The position numbers and the translations under genes were made by a program. A model generated the notes under the pieces. It made no database searches. It saw only the letters and a program-made list of their open reading frames with translations, and was not told the DNA's origin. A stretch of 41,031 nt of DNA from an uncultured Collinsella sp. (GTDB taxonomy: Bacteria > Actinomycetota > Coriobacteriia > Coriobacteriales > Coriobacteriaceae). The stretch covers positions 1 through 41,031 of the forward strand of contig CATYZK010000016.1 of NCBI GenBank assembly GCA_958415665.1, written 5' to 3'. Shown here one piece after another: positions 1-8,614 of this stretch (position 1 is its first letter; each line of letters opens with the position of its first letter).

Positions 1-230
1 ACCTGCCGGTGTGCGTGGCCAAGACGCAGTACAGCTTTAGCGACAACGCCAAGGCACTCGGTGCCCCCGAGAACTTCCGCATCACGGTGCGCGAGCTCAA
101 GGTTTCTGCCGGTGCCCACTTTGTGGTCGCGCTGACCGGCAGCGTTCTGACCATGCCGGGCCTGCCCAAGGTTCCTGCGGCCGAGAACATTGACGTCGAC
201 AATGACGGCAACATCACCGGCCTGTTCTAA
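1..230 (+). CDS. fhs: Formate--tetrahydrofolate ligase, C-terminal end (partial)
   Basis: The reading frame is open from base 3 and enters from outside the window; about 75 C-terminal residues are visible. They match the conserved tail of formyl-THF synthetase: a CVAKTQYSFSD stretch, FRITVRELKVSAGA, TMPGLPKVPAAE and a terminal DGNITGLF. The enzyme makes 10-formyl-THF from formate, THF and ATP in the cytoplasm. Its substrate and product connect to the FchA/FolD pair at 10.7-12.2 kb, although the genes are not adjacent. A strong terminator follows the stop. The family call is firm; nothing can be said about the start or promoter. Confidence 0.95.
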   Translation, partial: LPVCVAKTQYSFSDNAKALGAPENFRITVRELKVSAGAHFVVALTGSVLTMPGLPKVPAAENIDVDNDGNITGLF

Positions 231-255
231 GCCTGTTGCCCCTAGCTGCCTGCCC

Positions 256-290
256 GCCCCGCCGTGCCCCCAAGGCCCGGCGGGGCTTTT
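256..290 (+). terminator. Rho-independent terminator of fhs
   Basis: A perfect 9-bp stem pairs 256-264 (gccccgccg) with 278-286 (cggcggggc) and is followed directly by TTTT. It sits 26 bases past the fhs stop. Confidence 0.85.
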
Positions 291-356
291 GATCTCGAAT
301 GCCGCGCATGTCTTGTGATGCCGGCGGGCTTTGCCCATCATAGGCTTTTGCGCGGG

Positions 357-362
357 TAGAAT
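357..362 (+). promoter_or_regulatory. Candidate -10 box for the following membrane protein gene
   Basis: TAGAAT, preceded by GGG, lies 45 bases upstream of the start at 408. A TTGCCC at 331-336 is a possible -35 but the spacer of 20 is long. It is supported only by the motif and by its position after a terminator. Confidence 0.3.
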
Positions 363-407
363 GCATGGATAACTTGATGCTCACGCGCGACGGAAAGGAA
401 TCGTTGC

Positions 408-1397
408 ATGGATCAGGACAAGACAACCGTGATGGGCGGTTACGGTTCCGCGCAGGCTGGCGATAGCGCCGATGCGACCCGCGTTGTTCCCAACCCCGGT
501 TATACCGACCCCGCCGCGACGCAGCCTTCTGCCGAGCCCACCCGGGTTATGGGCTATGGAGACGCGGCGCAGGATTCTTACGCTGCATCTTCGCAAGGCT
601 CCTATGGCAACGCAGCTCCGGACCCGTTTGATTACGCGCCGCAGAATTCTTATGCCGCCTCGACGCCGAATCCCTATGATGACCTGCCGCAAAATCCCAT
701 TCCGCAGCCTCAGCAGACGACGTATATGCCTCGCACGGCGCAGCCTCGCTACGAGTCGTGCGAGCCGTATCGCGAGTACCCCAAGTCGATTCCGCAATAT
801 GGCGAGGACGAGGAGAAGAAGCCGTCGCGTTCGTCGAGCGTGATCAAGAAGATCCTCATCGTGCTGGCGATCTTCTTTGCGCTGTCGGTTGTGTTTGCCA
901 TCGTGTCGGGCATGCTCAACAAGCGAGGGAGTTCAACGGCCGATACCGCTGCCGAGCAAACCGAGTCCGCCTCGTCTAGCACCGTCGATCTGAGCGATAT
1001 CCCGGGGCAGTACTGGTCCAACGCCAAGAAGCTCCTCAAGTCGCGCGGCGCCGATCTTTCGAATGCCGTGATCCTGACTGATGATGGCTCAACGCCCGTC
1101 GTCGATTCCAACTGGGTCGTTACTTCTGCCTGCTATAACGACAACGGCAACCTCGAAATTCAACTCACGCACAAGAACAGCTCGGGCAACTCGTCCGACG
1201 GCCAAAGCGGTACCGACAGCTCGAGTTCCAACACGCTGGAGGACTTGAGCAACAAGGCACAGGAGCTTGGGGATAAGGCCCAAGAGCTGGGTGACACGGC
1301 CCAGAACCTAGGCGACACCGCTCAGAACTTGGGCGGCATGGCGACGGATGCCTGGAACGCTCTGCAAAACGGCATCTCGGGCGCTCAGGGAAACTAG
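408..1397 (+). CDS. Single-pass membrane protein with disordered N-terminus and C-terminal heptad repeats
   Basis: This 329-residue protein is not recognised as a named family. Residues 1-145 are rich in Ser, Pro, Ala, Tyr and Gln and look disordered. Residues 149-170 form one hydrophobic helix preceded by Lys-Lys. Residues 195-256 form a small folded-looking region containing QYWSNAKKLLKSRGADLSNA and ILTDDGSTPVVDSNW, with a PASTA-like flavour. The tail at about 283-309 has four seven-residue units, two KAQELGD and two TAQNLGD or TAQNLGG, suited to an amphipathic helix. The topology implies a cytoplasmic N-terminus and an outer C-terminal domain. The start is supported by GGAAAGGAA at 392-400. 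Function is unknown. Confidence 0.8.
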   Translation: MDQDKTTVMGGYGSAQAGDSADATRVVPNPGYTDPAATQPSAEPTRVMGYGDAAQDSYAASSQGSYGNAAPDPFDYAPQNSYAASTPNPYDDLPQNPIPQPQQTTYMPRTAQPRYESCEPYREYPKSIPQYGEDEEKKPSRSSSVIKKILIVLAIFFALSVVFAIVSGMLNKRGSSTADTAAEQTESASSSTVDLSDIPGQYWSNAKKLLKSRGADLSNAVILTDDGSTPVVDSNWVVTSACYNDNGNLEIQLTHKNSSGNSSDGQSGTDSSSSNTLEDLSNKAQELGDKAQELGDTAQNLGDTAQNLGGMATDAWNALQNGISGAQGN

Positions 1398-1409
1398 CTG
1401 TTAAGCGGG

Positions 1410-2591
1410 CTACAGCTGCTCGGCCGGACGGTCGGGCGAGCTAAAGCCCGAGTCAAATGTGACGACGCACGAGACGTTGGGCCGGCGCTCGTGCACGATG
1501 CGCGTGACGAGCTCCAACAGCTCCTCGTCGGATATGTCAAAGCCGTCGGGACGCACCAGGTCAAACGAAACGAACCCGTCGTGCTCGTGCAGGTCGTGGA
1601 TGGAGAGCGCGGGGTCGATCTGCATGATGCCGCGCTTGACCCAGCCGCGCAGGTCGTCGCCGGTGGTGGCGATGGGGTCACAGTGCAGCGTGATGCCGAT
1701 GCCCATCTGGCGCTTGATGTCGTGCTCGATGGTGTCCAGGATCTCGTGGTGTTCAAACGCGTCGCCCTCGCCGGGCATCTCCACGTGGGCGCTGGCAAAC
1801 TGACGACCGGGGCCGTAGTCGTGCACCATCAGGTCGTGTGTGCCCAAGACCTGCGGATAGGACATGATCTTGTCGCGGATTGCCTGGACGAGCTTGGGGT
1901 CGGGCGCTTGTCCCAGCAACGGGCTGATGGCGTCGCGCACTAGGCCCATGCCGCTGATGCAGATGAAGATGCCCACACCCAGGCCTGCCCAGCCGTCGAG
2001 GTCAAAGCCGGTCGTCTGCGAAATAAGCGCCGCCATCAAGACCGAACCCGAGGTGATGACGTCGTTTTTGGAGTCCTGCGCCGTGGCAATGAGTGTTTCG
2101 GAATCGATACGGTTGCCCAGCGCGCGGTTGAATGCGGCCATCCAGAATTTGACGAGCATGGACAAGACGAGAGCGGCTAGGGAGACCAGCGTGTAGGCGG
2201 TGGGGGAGGGCTTGATGATCTTGGTGACCGACTCGAGGATCAGGTTGATGCCGACGGCGCAAACCAGGACGGCGACGAACAGACCGGCTAGGTACTCGTA
2301 GCGGCCGTGGCCATAGGGGTGGCCTTCGTCTGCCGGGCGGCTGGCAAGGCGGAACCCGAGCAGGCTCACGATGTTGCTCGAGGCGTCGGAGAGGTTGTTG
2401 AAGGCGTCGGCGATGAGCGAGACAGAGCCGGCGAGCAGGCCCGCGATGCCCTTGGCCAGGCACAGGGTGATGTTGAGGCCAATGCAGATGAGGCTTGCGG
2501 CGAAGCCCGCGTTGGTGCGGCAAGATGCATCGACCGGCTCGCCCTCGCTGCCGGGAACAAGCGTATGTACCAGCCGATTTACAAATAGCAT
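1410..2591 (-). CDS. Cation diffusion facilitator (CDF) family metal exporter
   Basis: A 393-residue inner-membrane protein of the CDF family, which exports divalent cations (Zn, Mn, Fe, Cd or Co) in exchange for protons. The TM2 metal-site signature ADAFNNLSD (Asp62, Asp69) and the loop motif HPYGHGRYEY (91-100) are present, and the TM5 site reads AQDSKNDV (Asp173, Asp177). Asp at the first position of DxxxD, rather than His, is seen in Mn- or Fe-type members, but the metal cannot be fixed from sequence. A histidine-bearing cytoplasmic C-terminal domain follows. I chose the start at 2591 because GAGGACG lies about 8 bases upstream; an in-frame ATG at 2612 lacks a good ribosome site. It is convergent with the gene before it. 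Confidence 0.9.
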   Translation of the reverse strand: MLFVNRLVHTLVPGSEGEPVDASCRTNAGFAASLICIGLNITLCLAKGIAGLLAGSVSLIADAFNNLSDASSNIVSLLGFRLASRPADEGHPYGHGRYEYLAGLFVAVLVCAVGINLILESVTKIIKPSPTAYTLVSLAALVLSMLVKFWMAAFNRALGNRIDSETLIATAQDSKNDVITSGSVLMAALISQTTGFDLDGWAGLGVGIFICISGMGLVRDAISPLLGQAPDPKLVQAIRDKIMSYPQVLGTHDLMVHDYGPGRQFASAHVEMPGEGDAFEHHEILDTIEHDIKRQMGIGITLHCDPIATTGDDLRGWVKRGIMQIDPALSIHDLHEHDGFVSFDLVRPDGFDISDEELLELVTRIVHERRPNVSCVVTFDSGFSSPDRPAEQL

Positions 2592-2809
2592 AGCGGTCGT
2601 CCTCACAATCATGTTTAAGGGGATAGTGTAGCTCGCGCGGAGGCGCTGTGCACCGATGCTCAGAAAATGCAGCAATGGTCTGCCGGTGCTAACGAGCGAG
2701 CCTTCTCGTCTGCCTGGGTGGTCCATTTTGGGCCACATGGGTATGGGCGTGTGCCTGTTTGCTCGACATACTTAATGTCGACAGCCCCTGTGCAAAGGAG
2801 GACGTTTCC

Positions 2810-4147
2810 ATGGACGAGATGTTTGCCATTAAATGTCAAAACTGCGGCGGCCCTATGTACTCGCACCAGGCTAAGCGCAGCTTTGAGTGCGCCTATTGCG
2901 GCGCGGTCATTCCGTGGCAGGCGGACGCCGGAGAGCCCAAGAGCGCTTTGGGCATTCGCCATACGCCGTTGACGGTGGTGGATGGACTGCTCAAGCTCAC
3001 GCATGTGTCGCAACTCGAGCGCCCGGAGGACCCGGACTGGTATTTCTTCAATTCGCACTGGCGCAATCAGTCGGTCCTGGAACATCTGCTGTGGGAGGAT
3101 CGCGGCACGGCGCAGGAGTTCCAAGAGGCCACGCATGTGAGCATTCCTTGCCCCTTCTGCGGAGCGTCCTTTGAGGGCGAGTCAACGCAGCGTGTGTTTG
3201 AGTGCCCGTCCTGCGGCAACAAGATCGGCATTGCCGACCTGCTCAAGCCCGGTACGTTTAGCAAACGTCTGACCATGGGCGTGGGTGCGGAGTATGTGCC
3301 GGAGCAGGGTATTCCCTGCGAAATCTCGCCGCAGCAGGCACGTGCCAACGCGCTGCAGCTGGTGCGCCAGTACCCGGATGCCTTTGCCGGGCACGACGTG
3401 GAAGACGCGATCCAAAACGACATGATGCTCTTCTATTTCCCCATGGCGCTGGCGGACCTGCGTATGATGGCGAGCTTCCCGGGCAAGGGCCTGAGCAAGG
3501 AAACCCTGGTGTACTACGAGGTGCTCGACTGGGCGTATCCGCGGGCAAACTATCTGGATGTTCGCCTTATGGGCATTTTGGAGCCGTGGGACTTCGCCAA
3601 GGTCGGTCCGTTCGATCCCGCCATGCAGGAAGGTGACTTTCGCGTTGTCTCCGTCGATGCGTCTACCAAGGACCAGGTGGTCATTGATAAGCTGGCGCTC
3701 GACATTGCCGGCAACGATGCCGAGGCGGTGCTGGGGCTCAATAAAAAGAGCATCCGCACTTGGGCGCGCAAGGCCCGCAAGCATAAGGACGGCCTGGTGA
3801 TGGTGCCAGTCTACTTTGTCGATCGTCCGGCGACGGACAGCCGCGACGGTGAGCAGGTGCGTATCGCCGTGAACGGCCAGACGGGTCGCGCGGCCGCGGT
3901 GGTGTTTAGCGGCAAGCGCGAGACGCATGTGGTGGCGTCGCTCAATCCGAGTCTGCATCTGTCCGGCGAAAGTACCGTGCATGCCACGCCCATCGAGGTC
4001 AAATACGTTAAATCGCCGTTCCTATACCAGATCGTGCGCCGTGGAGGTGGCGAGCAACCGCGCCAGGTTGCAGCCGCCGTCGAGGGTTCCTACCGAGAAG
4101 AAAAGCCCAAACGCAAGGGATTGTTCGCTGCGATATTTGGGAAGTAG
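2810..4147 (+). CDS. Double zinc-ribbon protein of unknown function
   Basis: A 445-residue cytoplasmic protein. Two four-cysteine ribbons are visible: Cys9-x2-Cys12 with Cys27-x2-Cys30, and Cys114-x2-Cys117 with Cys132-x2-Cys135. The pattern resembles TFIIB-type ribbons in uncharacterised Gram-positive proteins. The remaining roughly 300 residues have no motif I recognise and no membrane segment. The start is fixed by AAAGGAGG at 2794-2801, eight bases before the ATG; an upstream in-frame ATG at 2759 has no comparable site. It is divergent from the CDF gene, with about 220 bp between them. It may bind nucleic acid or act as a metal-dependent scaffold, but nothing in the sequence decides this. 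Confidence 0.85.
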   Translation: MDEMFAIKCQNCGGPMYSHQAKRSFECAYCGAVIPWQADAGEPKSALGIRHTPLTVVDGLLKLTHVSQLERPEDPDWYFFNSHWRNQSVLEHLLWEDRGTAQEFQEATHVSIPCPFCGASFEGESTQRVFECPSCGNKIGIADLLKPGTFSKRLTMGVGAEYVPEQGIPCEISPQQARANALQLVRQYPDAFAGHDVEDAIQNDMMLFYFPMALADLRMMASFPGKGLSKETLVYYEVLDWAYPRANYLDVRLMGILEPWDFAKVGPFDPAMQEGDFRVVSVDASTKDQVVIDKLALDIAGNDAEAVLGLNKKSIRTWARKARKHKDGLVMVPVYFVDRPATDSRDGEQVRIAVNGQTGRAAAVVFSGKRETHVVASLNPSLHLSGESTVHATPIEVKYVKSPFLYQIVRRGGGEQPRQVAAAVEGSYREEKPKRKGLFAAIFGK

Positions 4148-4228
4148 GGAAGCGCAGCACGGGACGGCTCGCAGACATGGGGGCTGCCATCCGGTAGTTT
4201 GGCAGGGGGTAGATGTAAATAAACGGTG

Positions 4229-4364
4229 GACCGGCTGCAAAAGAGCCGCCTCGCTGGGCAAGATCAGGTTGTGCCACGGAACCCGCTCCTCAGTTAGTCA
4301 CACTTCGGAAGCGCGGGCAACGCAGGTGCAAGTGTCTTGAGGGCCGGCTGCAACCGGTCCTTTT
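4229..4364 (+). ncRNA. Candidate structured RNA closed by a long terminal helix
   Basis: The spacer contains no convincing gene on this strand but its ends pair. GGACCGG near 4229-4235 complements CCGGTCC at 4354-4360. The helix continues inward after one mismatch with TGCA/TGCA, then GCCG/CGGC and CCTC/GAGG, separated by small bulges. An inner CCCGC (4282-4286)/GCGGG (4313-4317) and an ACACTT (4300-4305)/AAGTGT (4330-4335) pairing are possible alternatives. The 3' end coincides with a hairpin plus TTTT. I see neither the SRP GGAAG loop context nor a tmRNA tRNA-like end. A 6S-like or family-specific small RNA is possible. This is a fold by eye, not a computed one. Confidence 0.35.
4341..4364 (+). 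terminator. Hairpin terminator at the end of the candidate RNA
   Basis: gggccgg (4341-4347) pairs with ccggtcc (4354-4360) across a six-base loop, with one G-T pair, followed by TTTT. It competes with the long closing helix proposed for the RNA, and either could form. It may also end transcription of the zinc-ribbon gene. Confidence 0.55.
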
Positions 4365-4387
4365 CTGTGGCAGCCAATGGGCCCACA

Positions 4388-4530
4388 TCAGACGAAGGCC
4401 GCGTCTTTGCCTGTCAGGTCACGTTCGCCAGCCACGGCTAGAATGTCGTTGCCGGCGTCCATGACCGGTATTGTTTTGTAGCGTGCATCGCAACCGCGAG
4501 TGCGCCTGCGACGGCTGCGGTGGTTTCGGT
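4388..4530 (-). pseudogene. Possible frameshifted C-terminal gene remnant
   Basis: On the minus strand two overlapping frames look like pieces of one coding region. An upstream frame gives VATETTAAVAGALAVAMHAT, and a second frame continues with YKTIPVMDAGNDILAVAGER and ends in DLTGKDAAFV and a stop (4388-4390). One indel near 4465-4475 would join them. YKTIPVMDAGN is loosely CBS-domain-like. No start or ribosome site is visible. It lies directly downstream of the DUF1016 gene, so it could be a scar of that gene's insertion. Chance coding potential in GC-rich DNA is a real alternative. Confidence 0.2.
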
Positions 4531-4542
4531 CGCAACGTGCTG

Positions 4543-5592
4543 CTACCCTTGCGTTTCGCCATTGGTCGCTTCGTTGATGGCGCGGTACTCGGCACTCAGC
4601 TCGCGCGCCAGCTCTTCCTTGCTTGGAAGATATGGCAGGTATTTGGCGGCAAACACTTGGTCGTTGTCTTCGGGTAGCGTGTACTCGACGATCGAATCGC
4701 TTTTGTCCGCGCAGAGCACGATGCCTATGGGCGGATTGTCGCCTTCGTTCATGAGTTCGCGCGTGTAGTAGTTCACATACATTTGCATCTGGCCCAGGTC
4801 CTGATGCGTAAGGTCATCGGTCTTAAGGTCGATGAGCACGAAGCAGCGCATCAGATAGTTGTAAAAAACAAGGTCAATATAGAAATGGCGCCCATCAAAG
4901 GTGATGCGCTTTTGGCGCGCCTCGAAAGCGAAGCCACGGCCAAGCTCCAGCAGGAACTTCTGAAGATGCGTGATGAGCGCCTGCTCTAGATCGCTCTCAC
5001 GAAACGTAGCATCGTCCGAGAAACCTAAAAACTCCAGTACATATGGGTCGCGGATGATATCCTCGGGGCGACGAGCCGGGGCGCTCTTTTGGATTTCCTG
5101 GGTGACGGCCTCTTTGTCCTTGCTGGCAAGTAGGCGCTCGCGGAACATGGTGTTGATCTGGCGCTCGAGCTGACGCGTGCTCCAACGAGAATCGGCGCAT
5201 TCGTTCATGTACCAGGCGCGAGCATCAGGGTCGGGAATGCGCATCAACCTGCGGTAATGAGTCCAGCTCAATTCGCTACGCAGTGCGTCGCGAATTGGAA
5301 ACGCAAGAAAGAACTGACGCATATTGCGAAGGTTTGCGATGCCAAAGCCTCTTCCGAAATCCGCGGTAAGCCTTCTGGAGAGGCCTGCAATCAATGCCTC
5401 CCCATATGCTGCGCGCTCCTCTCCGCCCTGCTCGTCAACAATGCTCTTGCCGATCTCCCAATACGCCTCAACCATCGCAAAGTTAACGGCGGTATAGGCC
5501 TTGTCGCGAGCGGCGTTGAGAATTGAGGAGACCTGCTTGTAAAAACCTTCGGGCACGATTGCCGATTCTCCACGGTTTACCAGTTCGCCCAT
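4543..5592 (-). CDS. DUF1016 / YhcG-type PDDEXK nuclease-domain protein
   Basis: A 349-residue protein with the two-part DUF1016 layout. An N-terminal helical domain (about 17-160, with YKQVSSILNAARDKAYTAVN and an NLRNMRQFF element) is followed by a PDDEXK nuclease core (about 185-330). The core shows Asp240 in FYIDLVFYN, then Asp255-x-Lys257 in VLIDLKTD, matching the D...(D/E)xK catalytic pattern. Such genes are usually horizontally mobile and often sit in restriction or defence islands; here it stands alone, with a possible remnant just downstream. The start at 5592 is preceded by GGGG and AGGAAAG; an in-frame ATG at 5637 would add 15 residues. The DNA target is unknown. Confidence 0.88.
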   Translation of the reverse strand: MGELVNRGESAIVPEGFYKQVSSILNAARDKAYTAVNFAMVEAYWEIGKSIVDEQGGEERAAYGEALIAGLSRRLTADFGRGFGIANLRNMRQFFLAFPIRDALRSELSWTHYRRLMRIPDPDARAWYMNECADSRWSTRQLERQINTMFRERLLASKDKEAVTQEIQKSAPARRPEDIIRDPYVLEFLGFSDDATFRESDLEQALITHLQKFLLELGRGFAFEARQKRITFDGRHFYIDLVFYNYLMRCFVLIDLKTDDLTHQDLGQMQMYVNYYTRELMNEGDNPPIGIVLCADKSDSIVEYTLPEDNDQVFAAKYLPYLPSKEELARELSAEYRAINEATNGETQG

Positions 5593-5760
5593 CACTGTCG
5601 CCCCACTTTCCTCTTGTGGAATGCATCTTGATTGCATTTAGTTTAAAGCCTCGCGCGGACACGAATTGCTTTGCTGTCTGGCACCTTCGCATGGGAGCCT
5701 TGCGGTGACTAAAATGTGGCAATAGAGACAGTTTTCACGAACCCCATGGGAGTGACATGC

Positions 5761-6030
5761 ATGGACAACAACACCTTGCTGTTTCAGGACAAGGGTTCGG
5801 GTAGGTTTAAAGACGTTAAGATCTACCCCAACCGTATTGAGGTGCTCAAGAAGGGCACTTTCGGCGGCAAGCACACCGAGATTGTCTATCTTAAGGACAT
5901 CACGGGGGTCAACAGGATCAAGGGTCGCGACGTTTTCCTACGTAACAAGCTGTTGACCGCTTGCGTCTTTAGCCTGAGCAGCCGTGCGAAGGCCCAGGAA
6001 TTTGTGAACGCGCTGAACATGGGGATGTAG
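5761..6030 (+). CDS. Small PH-like domain protein
   Basis: An 89-residue soluble protein with alternating beta-strand-like segments (LLFQDKGSGRFKDVKIYPNR, EIVYLKDITGVNRIKGRDVF) ending in a helix (KAQEFVNALNM). This is the strand-then-helix order of bacterial pleckstrin-homology-like domains. I chose the ATG at 5761 because GGGAG lies eight bases upstream; ATGs at 5716 and 5746 lack a site. It is monocistronic, between two minus-strand genes. No catalytic motif and no membrane segment are visible, and the function is not known. Confidence 0.65.
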   Translation: MDNNTLLFQDKGSGRFKDVKIYPNRIEVLKKGTFGGKHTEIVYLKDITGVNRIKGRDVFLRNKLLTACVFSLSSRAKAQEFVNALNMGM

Positions 6031-6052
6031 CCGATAGCGGCGTTCGGACCAA

Positions 6053-6095
6053 GGTAAAAATCGGGGGCACAGAACGGTGGTCTGCGCCCCCGATT
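6053..6095 (-). terminator. Terminator of the PI-PLC-like gene
   Basis: A perfect 10-bp stem pairs 6059-6068 (aatcgggggc) with 6086-6095 (gcccccgatt). On the minus strand it runs into TTTTTACC. It lies 30 bases past the minus-strand stop. The plus-strand side lacks a T tract, so it serves mainly the minus gene. Confidence 0.85.
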
Positions 6096-6124
6096 GAGTC
6101 GATGTGTCTAAAAGGCCGGCTTGC

Positions 6125-8614
6125 CTATTCGACAACGTCCTCGTTGTTTTCACCGTCACTGGCAAGCATCGCCGCGCCGGCGACCGTTGTCGCCACGGCG
6201 GCGGCAGCGAGCCCGGCGGCAACGCCAGAGCCGTCGCCCGTGTCGGCGAGTTTTCCGCCCGAGCCCTTGCCCTTGTTGTCCTTGCCGTTCTTGTCGGTGC
6301 TGCTCGCGTTGGTGCCGTTGCCGGCGCCGGTGCCGCCTGCACTGCCCGAGGCCGCTACGGTAAAGCTTGCGGCTCCGTCGCTGGCGAGCGTGTAGTTCTG
6401 CGCCGCGTCGCCCAAGAGACCGTTCACGCGCACCCAGTACGTTCCTGCGGCAAATGTTTCGCCCTCGGCCATTGCCGTGCCCGGAGCGCCGTTCGCGTCG
6501 TGCACAAACTCGAGCTGGGCCGTGCAGGCATCGGTTTCGAGCTTGCCCTCGAGTGATGCCGCAATCTTGGCGCGCACGTCTTCGCCGGCCTTAAGGCCTT
6601 CGAGTCCCTCAAAATGGGGCGTCAGCGCGCGTGGATCGATATCGATGGGCACAGAGCCCTGCAGCCCCGTAACGGTCTCGTTGCCCAGGGCGTCGACATC
6701 CACGTATTCAATGGCAAACGCATGGCCCGAAGCTGTCGCGTTGAGCGCGTTGCTGCTGTCGGCAAGGCGGAAATGACCCTCGCCAACGGTCTTGCCATCC
6801 TGGAATGAGGCATCGCTCAGCGAGTCGCCGTACGTCATGCGCATGCGGGTCGGGAGATAGTACGGGAGATAGTACGAAGCCGTCTGCTTGTGCTCCGTAT
6901 CGTAATTGCGCTGATAGATGCTCCGGGCCAGCGCCGCATCAACAAAGTCGGATGCGATAATGCCAATGTGCTCGAGGTAATCTGACTTTGTGTCCTCGTT
7001 GCCGCTGGGGTTGATGTACGGGCTCTTGTACAGATGCTCGTTGACCACTCGTGCCGAGGTAAAAGGATTGCCTCCGTGCGACAAGCCCGTGCAGCTGGTG
7101 TAGTTGATAGACCAGCAACGCTCCTGGACTTGCACCTTGGCCCCGTCATCGTCCACGACGTCCACCTCGTTGCGCGTGCGCCCGGTCGTTTCCTTCAGCG
7201 CATTATCGACCCAGCTGAGCTTGTCGGTTCCCGTGAGTTTGTACTTGTCCTGGGCGTATACCTTGGTGCAATAGGGCTCTTTGTCGCCTGTTTCCCCCGC
7301 GGCTTCAAAGCCCCGCGCGTCCTGGACGAGACACATAGTGGTGCTGTCGGAGTGAGCCTTGATCTTGTCATCCCATTCGGTAAGGTCGAGGCCCCACGTG
7401 TGGCCGCTTACACTGTTGCCGGCGAGCCTAAATCGACGCAGCAGAACGATCTTTCCGCGCACCTCGTGTAGCGTGGGGATTCGGCTCGACGTATAGAACA
7501 GTTTGGGGTTGTCGTCCAAAACCTTGGCGAAAGCCGTCGTAACACTTTCGTCGGTAGCCTCGTCGTTGCCTCGTGATACAAGCATGATGAGCGCTTCTGT
7601 CGGGTTTTCGTTCAAAAACGTTTTGAAGTAGCCTATGACATCGGAAAGATGCATAAAGTACGCGTCTTTTTTGAGCAGGTAGTAATCCCCGTGGTCGATA
7701 CCGGGGTCGTCGCCCTTTCCGAGCCGGATATCAAAATAGCGAATGCCTTCGAGCAACTGCGTGGGAATGTAATCCTGCTGGCATTTTACTTGCGAGGATT
7801 GGGGCTCAGTGTCGTTGTCCACGCTGCAGGTGCCCGAATCGTGCGTACCCGGGATGCTCAGCTCGTCGAGGAACTTGTTGTCGTCGACGTATTTCATCCA
7901 ACATGGCCCATCGACGTAGCTGCTGTACGTGATCCAGTCGAGGCTGCTAACCGTGGCATCGTTCTTTTTCATGTCGTAACCGATAAGTTCGAGCTCCCAC
8001 GGAATGCTCTTACTCTTATGGCAGATCTTATTGTTGTCCTGGTCTTCGCCGTTCGATTCTATTGCCAGGTACTTAATGTCTTTTTTCTCGGTTTCTTTCT
8101 CGACCGTGCGGTCTCGGATGATATAGGTTCCGTTTGATTGACGCTCGAACGCAAAAGCGCGGCTGGGCTTGTTGTCATACTCGCCGCCCCATACGTGGAT
8201 GACCTTTCCATCTTTGTCAGAGTCGTCGTCGACCGACCAAATGCTGTAGCCCGTCTTTTTATGCTCTTCGAAATTGAGCAAGGTGCGGATAGCATACCAG
8301 TTTGTATCGTCATTCTTGGTCGTTACGTTCTCAAGGATGAGCTTGCTGGACGTGCCGTCGTTAAACAGGTGGCAGACGTTGCCGCGAACGTTGCCGTCTT
8401 GGTTGACGCTCGCGGTGCGAAAATAGCCCGCGGGGCGAAGGCGAATGACGAAATTGTCGAGGCTGTCCGACGGTGCGGGTGTGTTGTCTGCAAATGCCGC
8501 TCGCAGGGGAATGCCCGGCGCTGCGGTTTCGGGCAGGCTTGCAAGTGGTGACAACGCCGCAAGCCCTAGGCCCAGCGTAAACGCTCGGCGGCTGATGGCA
8601 TGGTGTTCGGTCAT
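6125..8614 (-). CDS. Tat-exported, wall-anchored PI-PLC X-domain protein
   Basis: An 829-residue surface protein. Residues 8-22 read SRRAFTLGLGLAALS, a twin-arginine signal. A central phosphatidylinositol-specific phospholipase C X-like domain carries LSIPGTHDSGTC with His258 and GIDHGDYYL with His308, the spacing expected of the two catalytic histidines; it also has YFDIRLG and ALIMLVSRGN. The N-terminal 60-230 region is beta-rich and may be a carbohydrate-binding module. The C-terminus has a Gly/Ser/Asn/Lys linker, LADTG at about 788, a hydrophobic helix and an acidic rather than basic tail. This is a variant sortase signal, so wall anchoring is inferred. The likely role is cleavage of phosphoinositides or GPI-like glycolipids at the gut surface; the true substrate is unknown. 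It has its own terminator. Confidence 0.85.
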   Translation of the reverse strand: MTEHHAISRRAFTLGLGLAALSPLASLPETAAPGIPLRAAFADNTPAPSDSLDNFVIRLRPAGYFRTASVNQDGNVRGNVCHLFNDGTSSKLILENVTTKNDDTNWYAIRTLLNFEEHKKTGYSIWSVDDDSDKDGKVIHVWGGEYDNKPSRAFAFERQSNGTYIIRDRTVEKETEKKDIKYLAIESNGEDQDNNKICHKSKSIPWELELIGYDMKKNDATVSSLDWITYSSYVDGPCWMKYVDDNKFLDELSIPGTHDSGTCSVDNDTEPQSSQVKCQQDYIPTQLLEGIRYFDIRLGKGDDPGIDHGDYYLLKKDAYFMHLSDVIGYFKTFLNENPTEALIMLVSRGNDEATDESVTTAFAKVLDDNPKLFYTSSRIPTLHEVRGKIVLLRRFRLAGNSVSGHTWGLDLTEWDDKIKAHSDSTTMCLVQDARGFEAAGETGDKEPYCTKVYAQDKYKLTGTDKLSWVDNALKETTGRTRNEVDVVDDDGAKVQVQERCWSINYTSCTGLSHGGNPFTSARVVNEHLYKSPYINPSGNEDTKSDYLEHIGIIASDFVDAALARSIYQRNYDTEHKQTASYYLPYYLPTRMRMTYGDSLSDASFQDGKTVGEGHFRLADSSNALNATASGHAFAIEYVDVDALGNETVTGLQGSVPIDIDPRALTPHFEGLEGLKAGEDVRAKIAASLEGKLETDACTAQLEFVHDANGAPGTAMAEGETFAAGTYWVRVNGLLGDAAQNYTLASDGAASFTVAASGSAGGTGAGNGTNASSTDKNGKDNKGKGSGGKLADTGDGSGVAAGLAAAAVATTVAGAAMLASDGENNEDVVE

